A DNA stretch of 64,000 nucleotides from Pleionea sp. CnH1-48 (GTDB lineage: Bacteria > Pseudomonadota > Gammaproteobacteria > Enterobacterales > Kangiellaceae), in assembly GCF_024124665.1 (NCBI RefSeq), contig NZ_JAMXSB010000002.1, positions 496,001 through 560,000 of the forward strand, in the 5' to 3' direction. The notes below the pieces were generated by a model. It was not told the DNA's origin. It searched no databases and was given only the letters and a program-made list of their open reading frames with translations. Made by a program: the position numbers and the translations under genes. Position 1 is the first letter of the stretch; the number at the start of each line of letters is the position of its first letter. This document shows, piece by piece, positions 46,243 through 54,902 of this stretch.

Positions 46243-47139
46243 ATGGACGCAAAAACTCTAAAGTCATTTATTGCCGTGGCCACCCACCACTCCTTTACAA
46301 CCGCATCCGAACAATTGCACCTGACACAGCCGGCCATTAGCAAGCGCATCGCGGCATTAGAAAAAAGCCTTGAATGTCGTCTGTTTGATCGTGTCGGTCA
46401 CAATATCCAGCTCACCGCCGAAGGGCAGTTGTTGCTGAAAGAAGCTCAGCAACTGGTGCAGCAAATGGAGTTTACTCGACAAAAAGTGCGGAATTTATCC
46501 GGTGCCATTGCAGGACCGTTGCAAGTGGCTACAGGGCACCACATTGGCCTGCATAGACTGCCCAAAATCATTAAAGCGTTATTAGCGCAACACTCAGGTA
46601 TTGATTTGAATATTCAATTTATGGATTCAGAAGAAGCCTGGCAAGGTGTGCTAGAAGGCAACATCGAATTGGCGGTATTAACGCTGCCCGAAGACAATCA
46701 ACCGTCTTTTAATCATCCTCAATTGCAACATTACCCTATTTGGAACGATCAATTGGGTCTGTTTTGTGCTCACGATTACGAGCTGGCATCTCATACCAAT
46801 AAAGGACTTCAGGTATTGTCGGATTACCCAGTGATATTCCCTGATAAATTTACTTTCACCCGCACCAGTATCATTCGCTATTTTAATGAACACGACATCC
46901 CCTTACCGCAGATAAAAACAGGGAACTATCTAGAGACCATAAAAACATTGGTGGAATGTGGCCTTGGCTGGGGCGTTCTGCCAAAAACCTTAGAGAACAA
47001 TCAATTAGTTCAGCTTTTTGAAGATGAATTTAAACTGCACCGAACATTGGGACTTATTCATCATAAAAAACGTCCCATGTCGAATGCCGCTAAAGCCTTC
47101 CTTGATTTATTGTTAACCGACGCTGACGCAACAGGTTAA
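46243..47139 (+). CDS. LysR-type regulator divergent from leuCDB
   Basis: A 298-residue LysR protein: DNA-binding N-terminus MDAKTLKSFIAVATHHSFTT with HTH in LHLTQPAISKRIAALEKSL, then the effector domain. The ATG at 46243 gives the normal start; an ATG 11 codons earlier would add an atypical leader. Divergence from leuC makes it a likely regulator of leucine synthesis. It is not the E. coli leuO, whose sequence differs. Confidence 0.87.
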   Translation: MDAKTLKSFIAVATHHSFTTASEQLHLTQPAISKRIAALEKSLECRLFDRVGHNIQLTAEGQLLLKEAQQLVQQMEFTRQKVRNLSGAIAGPLQVATGHHIGLHRLPKIIKALLAQHSGIDLNIQFMDSEEAWQGVLEGNIELAVLTLPEDNQPSFNHPQLQHYPIWNDQLGLFCAHDYELASHTNKGLQVLSDYPVIFPDKFTFTRTSIIRYFNEHDIPLPQIKTGNYLETIKTLVECGLGWGVLPKTLENNQLVQLFEDEFKLHRTLGLIHHKKRPMSNAAKAFLDLLLTDADATG

Positions 47140-47357
47140 ATATCAATAGCACGTCCTGTAATGGTCAGACGTACCATTTTTCGGCGATCAGTACCCGAAC
47201 GCCGCTCAGTTCCCATACGCATATCAGGAATCGTCATTGCCTGACCTCGCACCTGACGGCGGTCGATACCAGAACGTCGATCATCGTCATCAAAACGACG
47301 CTCATCGAATGCCATATCGGTCCATTGAACTTCTTCGGTCTCTTTAACATCACTCAT
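47136..47357 (-). CDS. Small DRR-motif protein of unknown function
   Basis: A 73-residue acidic/basic mixed protein rich in arginine pairs: DERRFDDDDRRSGIDRRQ and TERRSGTDRRKMVRLT. Repeated (D/E)RRSGxDRR units occur in small marine gammaproteobacterial proteins of unknown role. It overlaps the end of the convergent LysR gene by four bases. Confidence 0.6.
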   Translation of the reverse strand: MSDVKETEEVQWTDMAFDERRFDDDDRRSGIDRRQVRGQAMTIPDMRMGTERRSGTDRRKMVRLTITGRAIDI

Positions 47358-47700
47358 GAAAATGGAGTCACTATCAGTAGGTTAACTGGTTCCTGTTCAA
47401 GCCCAACAGTATGATTGATAACGCAGGCTCTTTGATGCTTATTCAAGCTGGGGCGCAGTTTATCAATCTTCAACAACACTTCCAACAGACGTAAGTGCTA
47501 TCTGACAAAATCTAATCAAAGGCTCTGTCACACCTAAGCACTCTATTTACAGTATAGTGTGCAAAAAACAAAATTTGAATGAGTTCTCAACTTTTCGCCT
47601 TTTATTACCGCTTGTCGGAGAAATTGCTCAGTTGAGATACCTATGCTTCCATTAGCGTCTACTATCAGCTCATGTCACTCTTATTAAGTTGTATTGTGGT
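47358..47700. other. Intergenic region between the DRR gene and the hypothetical gene
   Basis: 343 bp between divergent genes, presumably holding both promoters. No repeat, hairpin with T run or open frame of note was seen. Confidence 0.4.
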
Positions 47701-48150
47701 ATGAAAAACTTAGCAGATTCGCTTATGCAGCTCATGCTGGCGCATGAGTTTACCGATGGTTCCGTTGTCTTTTGTGAGCAACAGTATGAAGCTTGGCTTA
47801 AACAGAACAAGATTCAACCAGAACACTTGCGCTCTATCGAACAAAACCTGATTACCCACCTCATTCACGGTCTTAAAAGCAAGCACCTCACCGCCAATCA
47901 GGCCCATGAAATTCTGGTCCAATTTATCACTTTCTCAAATCATGATATATCTCAATCTATCTACGCTATGGCGCGTGTATGTGCCATTCTTAAGGAGAAC
48001 CAGATTGCCGGTCAGTCCACAGCATTTTTTATTCGCTTTAAAGAAGAAAGTGATCGTATCAAAAGTCATTCTGCGACTCAGTACGGTTGCGAATCCATTC
48101 ATTACAGCGAGCGCTATAAGACACCCTGCAAAACCAAAAAGCGAGCTTAG
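47701..48150 (+). CDS. Hypothetical helical protein upstream of a diguanylate cyclase
   Basis: A 149-residue soluble protein not recognised by family. It is mostly alpha-helical (MKNLADSLMQLMLAHEF, LRSIEQNLITHLIHGLKSK) with a basic tail ending KTPCKTKKRA. The start is the ATG at 47701 inside a frame that opens with TTG; the ribosome binding site is weak. It ends nine bases before the diguanylate cyclase gene, so the two probably share a transcript and may work together in c-di-GMP signalling. Confidence 0.6.
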   Translation: MKNLADSLMQLMLAHEFTDGSVVFCEQQYEAWLKQNKIQPEHLRSIEQNLITHLIHGLKSKHLTANQAHEILVQFITFSNHDISQSIYAMARVCAILKENQIAGQSTAFFIRFKEESDRIKSHSATQYGCESIHYSERYKTPCKTKKRA

Positions 48151-48159
48151 CCTGTCGTT

Positions 48160-49290
48160 ATGGCCTTATTATCGCACACGAATGATGACCATCTAAAACT
48201 TGAAAATCAACGTCTGAAAAAAGTCCTTCAGGAGTTGATCGAAAAAGCACAAACCAATGAACAAGCACTGATTAAGTTTCAGCAACTGGAGCTGGCTTTG
48301 TTGCAGGCTGACTCACTGCCTTCTCTTTTTGAGTGTCTACTCGATAGTTTTAAAAGTCGCTTCAAAATTGATTGCGTCAGTTTGTTTTTGCTTGATTCGG
48401 ATCATAATATTCAAGAGTTGATAAAAGAAATTTATCCCAGTTTTAAACTCGACGACATACACTTTTTTTCTAATAGTATCGAGCTAGAAGACTTGTTCAG
48501 CTACGGTTTTAAAACTCAACTCAGGCAAAAAAATATTTTTCTTTCGCGCCAATTGTTTCCAGATCAAAAATATGTAGAAAGCATTGCCATGTTGCCATTA
48601 ATCCGACAAGGCTTATTGATTGGCAGTTACCATCTTGGTAGCTACGATAGCCAAAGATTCAGCCCAGAAATGTCGACAGATTTTTTGGATCACCTGGCTA
48701 GAATATGTTCTATCTGCTTAGAAAACATGGTCAATGTAGACAAGCTTAAACATTTGAGTTTGATCGATCCTTTAACTCGAACCAAAAATCGTCGCTGTTT
48801 GTATCAATGGTTAGAACGAGAAGTGGCTCGCTCAGAAAGAGAACAAACGCCATTATCTGTACTGTTTATCGATCTGGATCACTTTAAACAGATCAACGAT
48901 TATCACGGTCATAATACGGGAGACAAAACACTTAAACGAGTAGCCCAGGTCATTCAGCCTATTTTACGAACAACGGATTTACTGGCGCGTTTTGGCGGTG
49001 AAGAATTTGCCATTCTATTACCTGGCGCCGATAGAAAAACAGCTCAAGACATTGCCGAAAGGATCCGTCGACAAGTAGAACAACAAACTTTAGTTAGCGA
49101 TAAACAGAACTCATTTAAAATCACTTGTTCTATTGGCGCATCAACCTGGGATCCAACCCACGAAAACAGCAGCCAGGAACAAGTGGTTCAAAGCATTATT
49201 CAATGTGCAGATAAAGCGGTATATCGAGCAAAAGATAACGGCCGCAATCGTTGTTCGTGGCATCCTTTTGAAGTCTTACAGCTAGACTAA
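48160..49290 (+). CDS. Diguanylate cyclase with an N-terminal DUF484/GAF-like domain
   Basis: A 376-residue soluble enzyme making c-di-GMP. The N-terminus is a coiled coil (residues 10-45) followed by a DUF484/GAF-like sensory domain (about 50-190). The GGDEF domain carries LSLIDPLTRTKNRR, LFIDLDHFKQINDYHGHNTGD and the active site RFGGEEF. An RTTD inhibitory site sits five residues before GGEEF, so product inhibition is likely. No transmembrane helix is present. Confidence 0.9.
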   Translation: MALLSHTNDDHLKLENQRLKKVLQELIEKAQTNEQALIKFQQLELALLQADSLPSLFECLLDSFKSRFKIDCVSLFLLDSDHNIQELIKEIYPSFKLDDIHFFSNSIELEDLFSYGFKTQLRQKNIFLSRQLFPDQKYVESIAMLPLIRQGLLIGSYHLGSYDSQRFSPEMSTDFLDHLARICSICLENMVNVDKLKHLSLIDPLTRTKNRRCLYQWLEREVARSEREQTPLSVLFIDLDHFKQINDYHGHNTGDKTLKRVAQVIQPILRTTDLLARFGGEEFAILLPGADRKTAQDIAERIRRQVEQQTLVSDKQNSFKITCSIGASTWDPTHENSSQEQVVQSIIQCADKAVYRAKDNGRNRCSWHPFEVLQLD

Positions 49291-49310
49291 GACTAGTTAA
49301 CCTTGCTCCA

Positions 49311-50393
49311 TTAAAGCAAGGCTAACGAATTCAGTTGCTCAGCATATTCTCCCTGCCAACATTGTCCGCGATAGTCGCGACGAAAAACATATTGATTACG
49401 CAGTTGGCTAAACCCACTCGGTCCTTGTTTTTCATAGCTTTCAATCAGCAATTGATGATCGTCATAAATTCTGTAGCTGGATAACAACTGTTGCTCTAAC
49501 GAAGCTGATGATAAAGACAATACTTCTGTTGGTGGTAACAATGCCGCCCATTGCTGCTCAGCAGGCAAATTAAAACTCTGCGCCAGTTGCTCATATAAGT
49601 GGTAACTGGCTTTCCATTTTCCTTCCAGACTGTAGCCAGCTATATGGGGTGTTGCCTGCAAGACATTGTGCAATAAATCAGCGGCAATCGCGGGTTCTTC
49701 AGGCCAAACATCGAGAACCGCTTGCCCTCCCTGTCGCATCCAATTTTGCAACGCGCTTTCTACGATTACTTTTCCGCGAGATGAATTGATCAATAAGGCA
49801 TCCGTTTTCATTATGTCAAACCAGGACTGATCGATCATTGCCAAAGTAGGATAAGCACCATCGCGGGTTAATGGCACATGGACACTCACCACATCACTTT
49901 GCTCAAGTAAGCGTTTTAAAGCGTCATTGTTCTGATGAGTTTCGTAACGCACAGGATCGTAATATGAATAAGAAATTCCTAACGACGAACAAGCACTGGC
50001 TAAACGAGAACCAATTTGCCCCATACCAATAATCCCCAGGCGAAATTCCTGGATAGGACGCCGAACTTTAAGCGCATAATAAGCCATTGCGCTCATCACA
50101 TACTGCACGACGGCGACGGCATTGCAACCCGGTGCCGATACAGCCGGTATGGATTCGCTCTGCAACCACGGTTCATCGAGATGGTCACGGCCTATGGTCG
50201 CCGTACCGACAAAACGAACAGGCGTATCCTTTAACAAAGATTCATTAACCGCGGTGACCGATCGTACAATCAAAGCGTCAACCTCTGCTAAATCGCCACG
50301 CTTCAAATCACCAGGCGTAAAAGGTATCACTTTACCTAACCTAGCAAACAATTCGTCTCTTCCTGGAATGGCAGTATCAATCGCTATGTTCAA
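49311..50393 (-). CDS. pdxB: Erythronate-4-phosphate dehydrogenase
   Basis: A 360-residue NAD-dependent 2-hydroxyacid dehydrogenase in pyridoxal phosphate synthesis. Signatures: MNIAIDTAIPGRDELF at the N-terminus, Rossmann LGIIGMGQIGSRLASACSSLG, INSSRGKVI, and catalytic His in TPHIAGYSLEGK, plus the C-terminal dimerisation domain. The start is TTG at 50393 with AGGTG about five bases upstream; an ATG would truncate the conserved beginning. An ERIC-like element follows upstream. Confidence 0.92.
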   Translation of the reverse strand: MNIAIDTAIPGRDELFARLGKVIPFTPGDLKRGDLAEVDALIVRSVTAVNESLLKDTPVRFVGTATIGRDHLDEPWLQSESIPAVSAPGCNAVAVVQYVMSAMAYYALKVRRPIQEFRLGIIGMGQIGSRLASACSSLGISYSYYDPVRYETHQNNDALKRLLEQSDVVSVHVPLTRDGAYPTLAMIDQSWFDIMKTDALLINSSRGKVIVESALQNWMRQGGQAVLDVWPEEPAIAADLLHNVLQATPHIAGYSLEGKWKASYHLYEQLAQSFNLPAEQQWAALLPPTEVLSLSSASLEQQLLSSYRIYDDHQLLIESYEKQGPSGFSQLRNQYVFRRDYRGQCWQGEYAEQLNSLALL

Positions 50394-50425
50394 AAATCAC
50401 CTGTTTACATTCTACTTAAAGCAGC

Positions 50426-50565
50426 TATACCCAAAGTATTTCAAGGTGCAGGTAGGCGGCCAGCAAGTGAATCCCCTGAGCTTAGATACACTAAGTGATT
50501 GGGGTGAGCGCGCGCAGCGCTGCAACTTGAACATCAGCGCTGCAACTTGAAAGGCGACGGGTATA
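50426..50565 (+). repeat. ERIC-like element (copy 3), 140 bp
   Basis: Termini TATACCCAAAGTATTTCAAG and AAGGCGACGGGTATA. The core TAAGTGATTGGGGTGAGCG is close to the published ERIC core. Near the right end GCGCTGCAACTTGA occurs twice, separated by ACATCA, giving 140 bp rather than 127. It fills most of the gap between pdxB and folE and thus lies in both promoter regions. Confidence 0.93.
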
Positions 50566-50640
50566 TTTCAGCAATTTACTGGCATCGCTAAGCTACTTTT
50601 AGATACAATACGCCGATATTCTACCAGCAACACTTTGACT

Positions 50641-51195
50641 ATGACTGAACAAATAGCGGATTACTACAAAAACATCATCACTTCTCTCGGCGAAGACGTT
50701 ACTCGTGACGGTTTGCAAGACACCCCCAAACGCGCCGCCAAAGCCATGCAGTTTTTGACCCGTGGTTACCAACAGAACCTCGAAGAAGTGGTTAACGGGG
50801 CTATCTTTGAAAGTGACAATGATGAGATGGTTATCGTTAAAAATATCGAACTGTATTCGCTATGCGAACACCACCTGCTACCCTTTATCGGTAAATGCCA
50901 CGTTGCTTATATCCCCACAGGCAAAGTCATTGGCTTATCAAAAATTGCTCGTATTGTTGATATGTTTGCACGCCGCCTACAGATTCAAGAGAATCTCACC
51001 AAGCAGATCGCTGATGCGGTTGCAGAAGTCACCAATGCTAAAGGTGTAGGTGTGATTGTAGAAGCCAAACACATGTGCATGATGATGCGTGGTGTAGAAA
51101 AGCAAAATTCGACCATGACGTCTTCTGTAATGAATGGTTTGTTCCGTTCTTCTTCTGCCACCCGTGCTGAGTTTTTGAATCTAGTAAGAGATTAA
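50641..51195 (+). CDS. folE: GTP cyclohydrolase I
   Basis: A 184-residue type I enzyme converting GTP to dihydroneopterin triphosphate for folate. Zinc ligands are in [10 protein letters not shown] and [21 protein letters not shown] and [12 protein letters not shown] are also typical. The ATG at 50641 is two codons after a TTG that opens the frame. It is three bases upstream of mnmC. Confidence 0.95.
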   Translation: MTEQIADYYKNIITSLGEDVTRDGLQDTPKRAAKAMQFLTRGYQQNLEEVVNGAIFESDNDEMVIVKNIELYSLCEHHLLPFIGKCHVAYIPTGKVIGLSKIARIVDMFARRLQIQENLTKQIADAVAEVTNAKGVGVIVEAKHMCMMMRGVEKQNSTMTSSVMNGLFRSSSATRAEFLNLVRD

Positions 51196-51198
51196 TTC

Positions 51199-53217
51199 AT
51201 GGCCAGTCCCATCCTGACATCAGCCAGTATCGATTGGCAGGATGGCATCCCCTATTCTCGCCTGTTCGACGATATTTACTTTTCACGAGAAGACGGTGCC
51301 GACGAAACCCGTTATACCTTTATCGATGGCAATCGGCTGGGGGAACGTTGGCAGACCTGTACTCATGAACATCCCTTCCATATTTGTGAAATTGGTTTTG
51401 GTACTGGTTTAAATTTTTTAGTCACCGCCAAATACTGGCAGTCGTTTCATAATGACAAGGGTTGGCTAAATTTTATCTCCATCGAAAAGTACCCGCTCAT
51501 TCTCGATGACTTAATTAAAGCTCATCAATCTTGGCCACATCTTGCCCATATTGCAGAACGGATTCAACAACACTATCCACCACCACTAGAAGGCGTGTGG
51601 ACGATTCATTTTCCAGAACTCAGGGTTAGTTTGACGCTGCTGTACCACGATGTGATGGATGCCCTCAAGCATCTGATGCAGTCAAAGCCGCTCATTGACG
51701 CCTGGTATCTGGATGGCTTTGACCCCAAGAAAAATCCTGAGATCTGGGCACATCAGGCCTTTGCACTCATACGCCAAAATTCCAGCACAGAGTCGAGTTT
51801 TGCCACTTTCACGGCAGCAGGCTTTGTTCGCCGAGGACTCGAAGAACAGGGATTTCGGATTATTAAGCGCAAAGGCTTTGGATACAAACGAGAGATGGCG
51901 ACGGGCTTCCTTGAGTCTGAGTCTCAGCCATCGCCACCCATTCCTCAAAAGCGCCAAACACCTTGGTTTACAGTGGCCAATGCCCCAACTCGCGCGGTAA
52001 AAAAAGTCGCCATCATTGGTGCCGGTATTGCGGGTACCACCACGGCCCAAACCCTCGCTCAGCAAGGACTCGAAGTTCACCTATTTGAGCAGGCAGCGGC
52101 GGCTGGCGCTGGAGCCTCAGGCAATAGCGCGGGCATTTATTACCCTTTCCTTTCTAGCGATGTGAACCCGACCACCCAGTTTTTCTGGCATGCTTATCAT
52201 TATCTGCTGCAAAGTCTTGATGCCAATGACTTAGATAAACTCTCTCATCCTGTCGGTGTGCTCAAACTGGCGAAAGATCAGAATGACGCCACCAAGCTGA
52301 TCAAAGCGTATCAAGACAATGAAGAATTCCAATCCTGGGTTCGATTGTTGTCACCATCGGACAGTGCGCAGCAAAGTGTGCACGATGGAGAGCGCTGGGC
52401 GTTAGAGTTTCCTCGCTCGGGGTATTTGCAACCTGCGGCTTTGTGCGAGCGTTTATCCCAACATCCCAATATTCAGTGTCATTTCCATACAGCCATCAAT
52501 CAGCTACAGCTGGGTGACGCCCAGCAGTGGACATTAATATCAGAGGACAATCAGTGGGACGCTTTTGACCATCTGGTTATTTGCAACAGTCATAGCGCCA
52601 AGTCGCTGCTACCGGAAAATTTTCTACCAGCAATTACCGTGCGCGGTCAGACATTAGAATTAAACGAAGGTATTCAGCCGGATGCGGTGATTTGCGACGA
52701 TATCTATCTGATCCCTAAATCACAGCAGCTGTATGTGGGTGCTACCTTTGATCGGGAAGATACTAACCCAGAGCTAACTCAAGCCAGCCAACAAGAGTTG
52801 TTCGATAAGCTAGGCCAGCTAACAGGTCAGCCCATATCAGCACCGGATACTTTGTCTGGTCGTGTGGGTTTTCGTTATTGTGCCAGTGACCGACTCCCCA
52901 TGGTGGGCCCACTGCCTATGTTGGACGAGTTTATTCAAACCTATGACACCCTATGGCAAGGTAAACGAGCCAAAAGCTTTCCGGCCGGGAATTATTGGCC
53001 AGGGCTATCGCTCAATATTGCTCATGGCGCACGCGGTATGACCAGCGCCTTTATTTGTGCAGAGATGTTAAAGAGCCAGATCGTTGGCAACATGGCTCCC
53101 CTGCCTGAAGCTCTGTATCAATACCTCCACCCTGCTCGATTTCTTATTCGTGAGCTTAAGAAGCCACCCGAAAACCGCTTACCTTTTTTCCAACAGCGAA
53201 CCGAATCCAGTGAATAA
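51199..53217 (+). CDS. mnmC: Bifunctional tRNA mnm5s2U34 synthase MnmC
   Basis: A 672-residue fused enzyme completing 5-methylaminomethyl-2-thiouridine at the wobble position. The N-terminal MnmC2 methyltransferase has ICEIGFGTGLNFLVTA and DAWYLDGFDPKKNPEIW. The C-terminal MnmC1 FAD oxidoreductase has VAIIGAGIAGTTTAQTLAQQG and the later YVGATFDRED region. Length matches the fused E. coli form. It follows folE by three bases, an operon probably ended by the shared hairpin at 53229. Confidence 0.95.
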   Translation: MASPILTSASIDWQDGIPYSRLFDDIYFSREDGADETRYTFIDGNRLGERWQTCTHEHPFHICEIGFGTGLNFLVTAKYWQSFHNDKGWLNFISIEKYPLILDDLIKAHQSWPHLAHIAERIQQHYPPPLEGVWTIHFPELRVSLTLLYHDVMDALKHLMQSKPLIDAWYLDGFDPKKNPEIWAHQAFALIRQNSSTESSFATFTAAGFVRRGLEEQGFRIIKRKGFGYKREMATGFLESESQPSPPIPQKRQTPWFTVANAPTRAVKKVAIIGAGIAGTTTAQTLAQQGLEVHLFEQAAAAGAGASGNSAGIYYPFLSSDVNPTTQFFWHAYHYLLQSLDANDLDKLSHPVGVLKLAKDQNDATKLIKAYQDNEEFQSWVRLLSPSDSAQQSVHDGERWALEFPRSGYLQPAALCERLSQHPNIQCHFHTAINQLQLGDAQQWTLISEDNQWDAFDHLVICNSHSAKSLLPENFLPAITVRGQTLELNEGIQPDAVICDDIYLIPKSQQLYVGATFDREDTNPELTQASQQELFDKLGQLTGQPISAPDTLSGRVGFRYCASDRLPMVGPLPMLDEFIQTYDTLWQGKRAKSFPAGNYWPGLSLNIAHGARGMTSAFICAEMLKSQIVGNMAPLPEALYQYLHPARFLIRELKKPPENRLPFFQQRTESSE

Positions 53218-53228
53218 ATTTCAGGCAT

Positions 53229-53257
53229 AAAAAAAGGTAGCCTCCTGGCTACCTTTT
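53229..53257. terminator. Terminator of sRNA A, shared with mnmC
   Basis: AAAAAGGTAGCC-TCCT-GGCTACCTTTT. Read on minus it ends the GGA-rich RNA with a T run; read on plus it follows the mnmC stop by 11 bp. The loop on the minus strand carries a GGA. Confidence 0.88.
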
Positions 53258-53465
53258 CGAAAGAGATAAACTCTTTTTTGTCCGTTTTTAGTCCCTTGCC
53301 TATCCGTCAGGCTCCCCTTCTGTTCCTATCCTTTCAATCCTGTCGTGCTTTTCATCAAGTGCTGTTTTTGTCCATACCCTGTTTGTCCCAGCTAAGTTGA
53401 ATGCCTTTCAACTTTCCATGTGAACTTGTGTGCTATCCAATGCTTCCGTTTCCTGTCCACGAGGT
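53230..53465 (-). ncRNA. CsrB/RsmZ-like small RNA (unit A)
   Basis: A predicted RNA of about 236 nt. The minus strand has a -10 TAATATTTA (53468-53476), then CCTCGTGGACAGG and a terminator. About 15 GGA motifs occur, several as ACGGA, ATGGA, CAGGA or AGGGA, which bind CsrA/RsmA. The block CAGCACTTGATGAAAA and GGGGAGCCTGACGGA is shared with units B and C. No open reading frame runs the full length. Function as a CsrA-titrating RNA is inferred from motif density and the GacA-like box upstream. Confidence 0.75.
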
Positions 53466-53640
53466 AAATATTAAATTACTGACCGACGAAAACAACCACC
53501 TTTTAGGGAAGATTGTGGGACAATTCTGCTCCCACCTTGGTAAGGACCACAAAAAGCTATTTATTTTCAATCACTTAACAAAAGCCATTAGCATAAGTAA
53601 GCTTTGACGCGACGCAAATAACCGCAATCTCCTACACGCT

Positions 53641-53658
53641 TGTAAGATATTTCTCACA
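53641..53658 (-). promoter_or_regulatory. GacA/UvrY-like box of unit A
   Basis: TGTAAG-ATATTT-CTCACA matches TGTAAG-N6-CTTACA with one mismatch. Centre is about 185 bp upstream of the estimated start of unit A, the distance known for rsmZ-type promoters. It is also about 185 bp upstream of the divergent thioesterase ATG. Confidence 0.7.
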
Positions 53659-53842
53659 CGCTTGATGGCCAATATCACCCTTTTGGGAAGTGGCAAATTT
53701 AAGCCGAGGAGAAAAATCTAGAAAAATCAGTTAATTTGGCTCTGATTCTGTCACCAAAATGATTGGCGAAATCGCTATTTTGTCTTATCTTTGTTTGCCA
53801 TCAAGTCGTCAATCTTCATTGATTTAAGGATGGAGTATTCCA

Positions 53843-54286
53843 ATGACCCCAGAACAACACTATCGCTGTCTAGAAAGCATGTATCAGGCTGCTCCCATCA
53901 ACAAACTGTATCCACCCAAAATCACGGTCGCAGAAGGTGAAGCCGAAATTCAGATAGCACTGACTCCCGATTACTTTCACGCCGCAGGTGCTGTACACGG
54001 CTCTGTGTACTTTAAGCTACTGGATGATGCTGCTTTCTTCGCAGCCAATTCTCTGGAACCAGAAGTGTTTGTATTAACCACCTCCTTCACGACCTATATT
54101 ACCCGTCCAGTTAGTGAAGGCAACATGCGCGCCGTGGGTAAAGTAGTAAATAAAAATCGCAGCCAATGGGTCGCGGAATCGGTGGTTTATAATGATGATG
54201 GTAAAGAGATTGCGCGAGGTAGCGGGATCTTTGTGCGTAGTAAGATGTTGTTGGTTGATGCTTTGGGATATGCAGATAAGACTTAA
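53843..54286 (+). CDS. PaaI-like hotdog-fold thioesterase
   Basis: A 147-residue single hotdog domain expected to hydrolyse acyl-CoA thioesters. AAGAVHGSVYFKLLDDAAFFAAN contains the conserved His-Gly and downstream Asp. Later strands TTSFTTYITRPV and GSGIFVRSK fit PaaI-family proteins. GGAG nine bases before the ATG supports the start. Substrate unknown. It stands alone between sRNA units A and B. Confidence 0.85.
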   Translation: MTPEQHYRCLESMYQAAPINKLYPPKITVAEGEAEIQIALTPDYFHAAGAVHGSVYFKLLDDAAFFAANSLEPEVFVLTTSFTTYITRPVSEGNMRAVGKVVNKNRSQWVAESVVYNDDGKEIARGSGIFVRSKMLLVDALGYADKT

Positions 54287-54302
54287 CTATCAACGAAAAC
54301 AC

Positions 54303-54333
54303 AAAAAGAAAAGGCAGCTTACGCTGCCTTTTT
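54303..54333. terminator. Terminator of sRNA B, shared with the thioesterase gene
   Basis: AAAGGCAGC-TTAC-GCTGCCTTT with A and T runs on both sides; 17 bp after the thioesterase stop. Confidence 0.9.
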
Positions 54334-54535
54334 CAGTTGAGTCATCAGTCTCAATGTCCTGTATAGTCCCTTGCCCAATCCATCAGGCTCCCTTATTGAC
54401 TCCCTGCACTTCCCTGAAGTGTGTTTTTTCATCAAGTGCTGTGTTTCGTCCGTGCCCTTTGTCCCTGTAACTGGCTCCAGCCAGTTGTTCCGTGTAAACA
54501 CCCAAGACATCCATGTAGTCCGTTTTCCTGTTTAC
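54303..54535 (-). ncRNA. CsrB/RsmZ-like small RNA (unit B)
   Basis: Predicted RNA of about 233 nt on the minus strand. A -10 TACTATAGA (54540-54548) precedes ACCCCGTAAACAGG. There are about 13 GGA motifs, many in hairpin contexts such as CTGGCTGGAGCCAG and CTTCAGGGAAG. It shares CAGCACTTGATGAAAA, GGGAGCCTGATGGA and GGCAAGGGACTA with unit A. No coding potential is evident. Confidence 0.77.
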
Positions 54536-54716
54536 GGGGTCTATAGTACGCGGATAATTATTCGAAACAATGGGGGGTATCGGCAGAAAAATGGACTGAG
54601 GGACTTGCTCAATATTTACCCACTCTACTTTTTCATTTTATATCAATAACTTACAGAGCTTTATAGATTGAGATAAGTCTCGACTGATAACAAGTCACCA
54701 AGTTATCGCACAACCT

Positions 54717-54734
54717 TGTGAGATATGGCGTACA
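54717..54734 (-). promoter_or_regulatory. GacA/UvrY-like box of unit B
   Basis: TGTGAG-ATATGG-CGTACA matches the consensus with one mismatch per arm, centred about 190 bp upstream of the unit B start. Confidence 0.62.
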
Positions 54735-54902
54735 AGCATCTTCAACAATGACCTAACACTTACCCACATCAACTCAAACACGCCCACCAGGCCAACACAT
54801 TTTTTGCACAAAAATCATTCAGTTACGAGATATTTTATCGACGTGTTTTAGCCCTTTCGATACACTTTGCAGACACCCACTTTCCATCAGTAAGCATTCT
54901 CA

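Noticed and set aside
49296-49327. Terminator between the diguanylate cyclase and pdxB genes
   Set aside because: CCTTGCT/AGCAAGG pair but neither strand has a T run.
53401-53607. 68-codon plus-strand frame over unit A promoter
   Set aside because: Antisense to the sRNA start and not conserved at the other units.
54192-54649. Plus-strand frames of about 92 codons across sRNA B
   Set aside because: They read through a terminator and a GGA-rich unit, with no ribosome binding site and no similar frame in units A or C.
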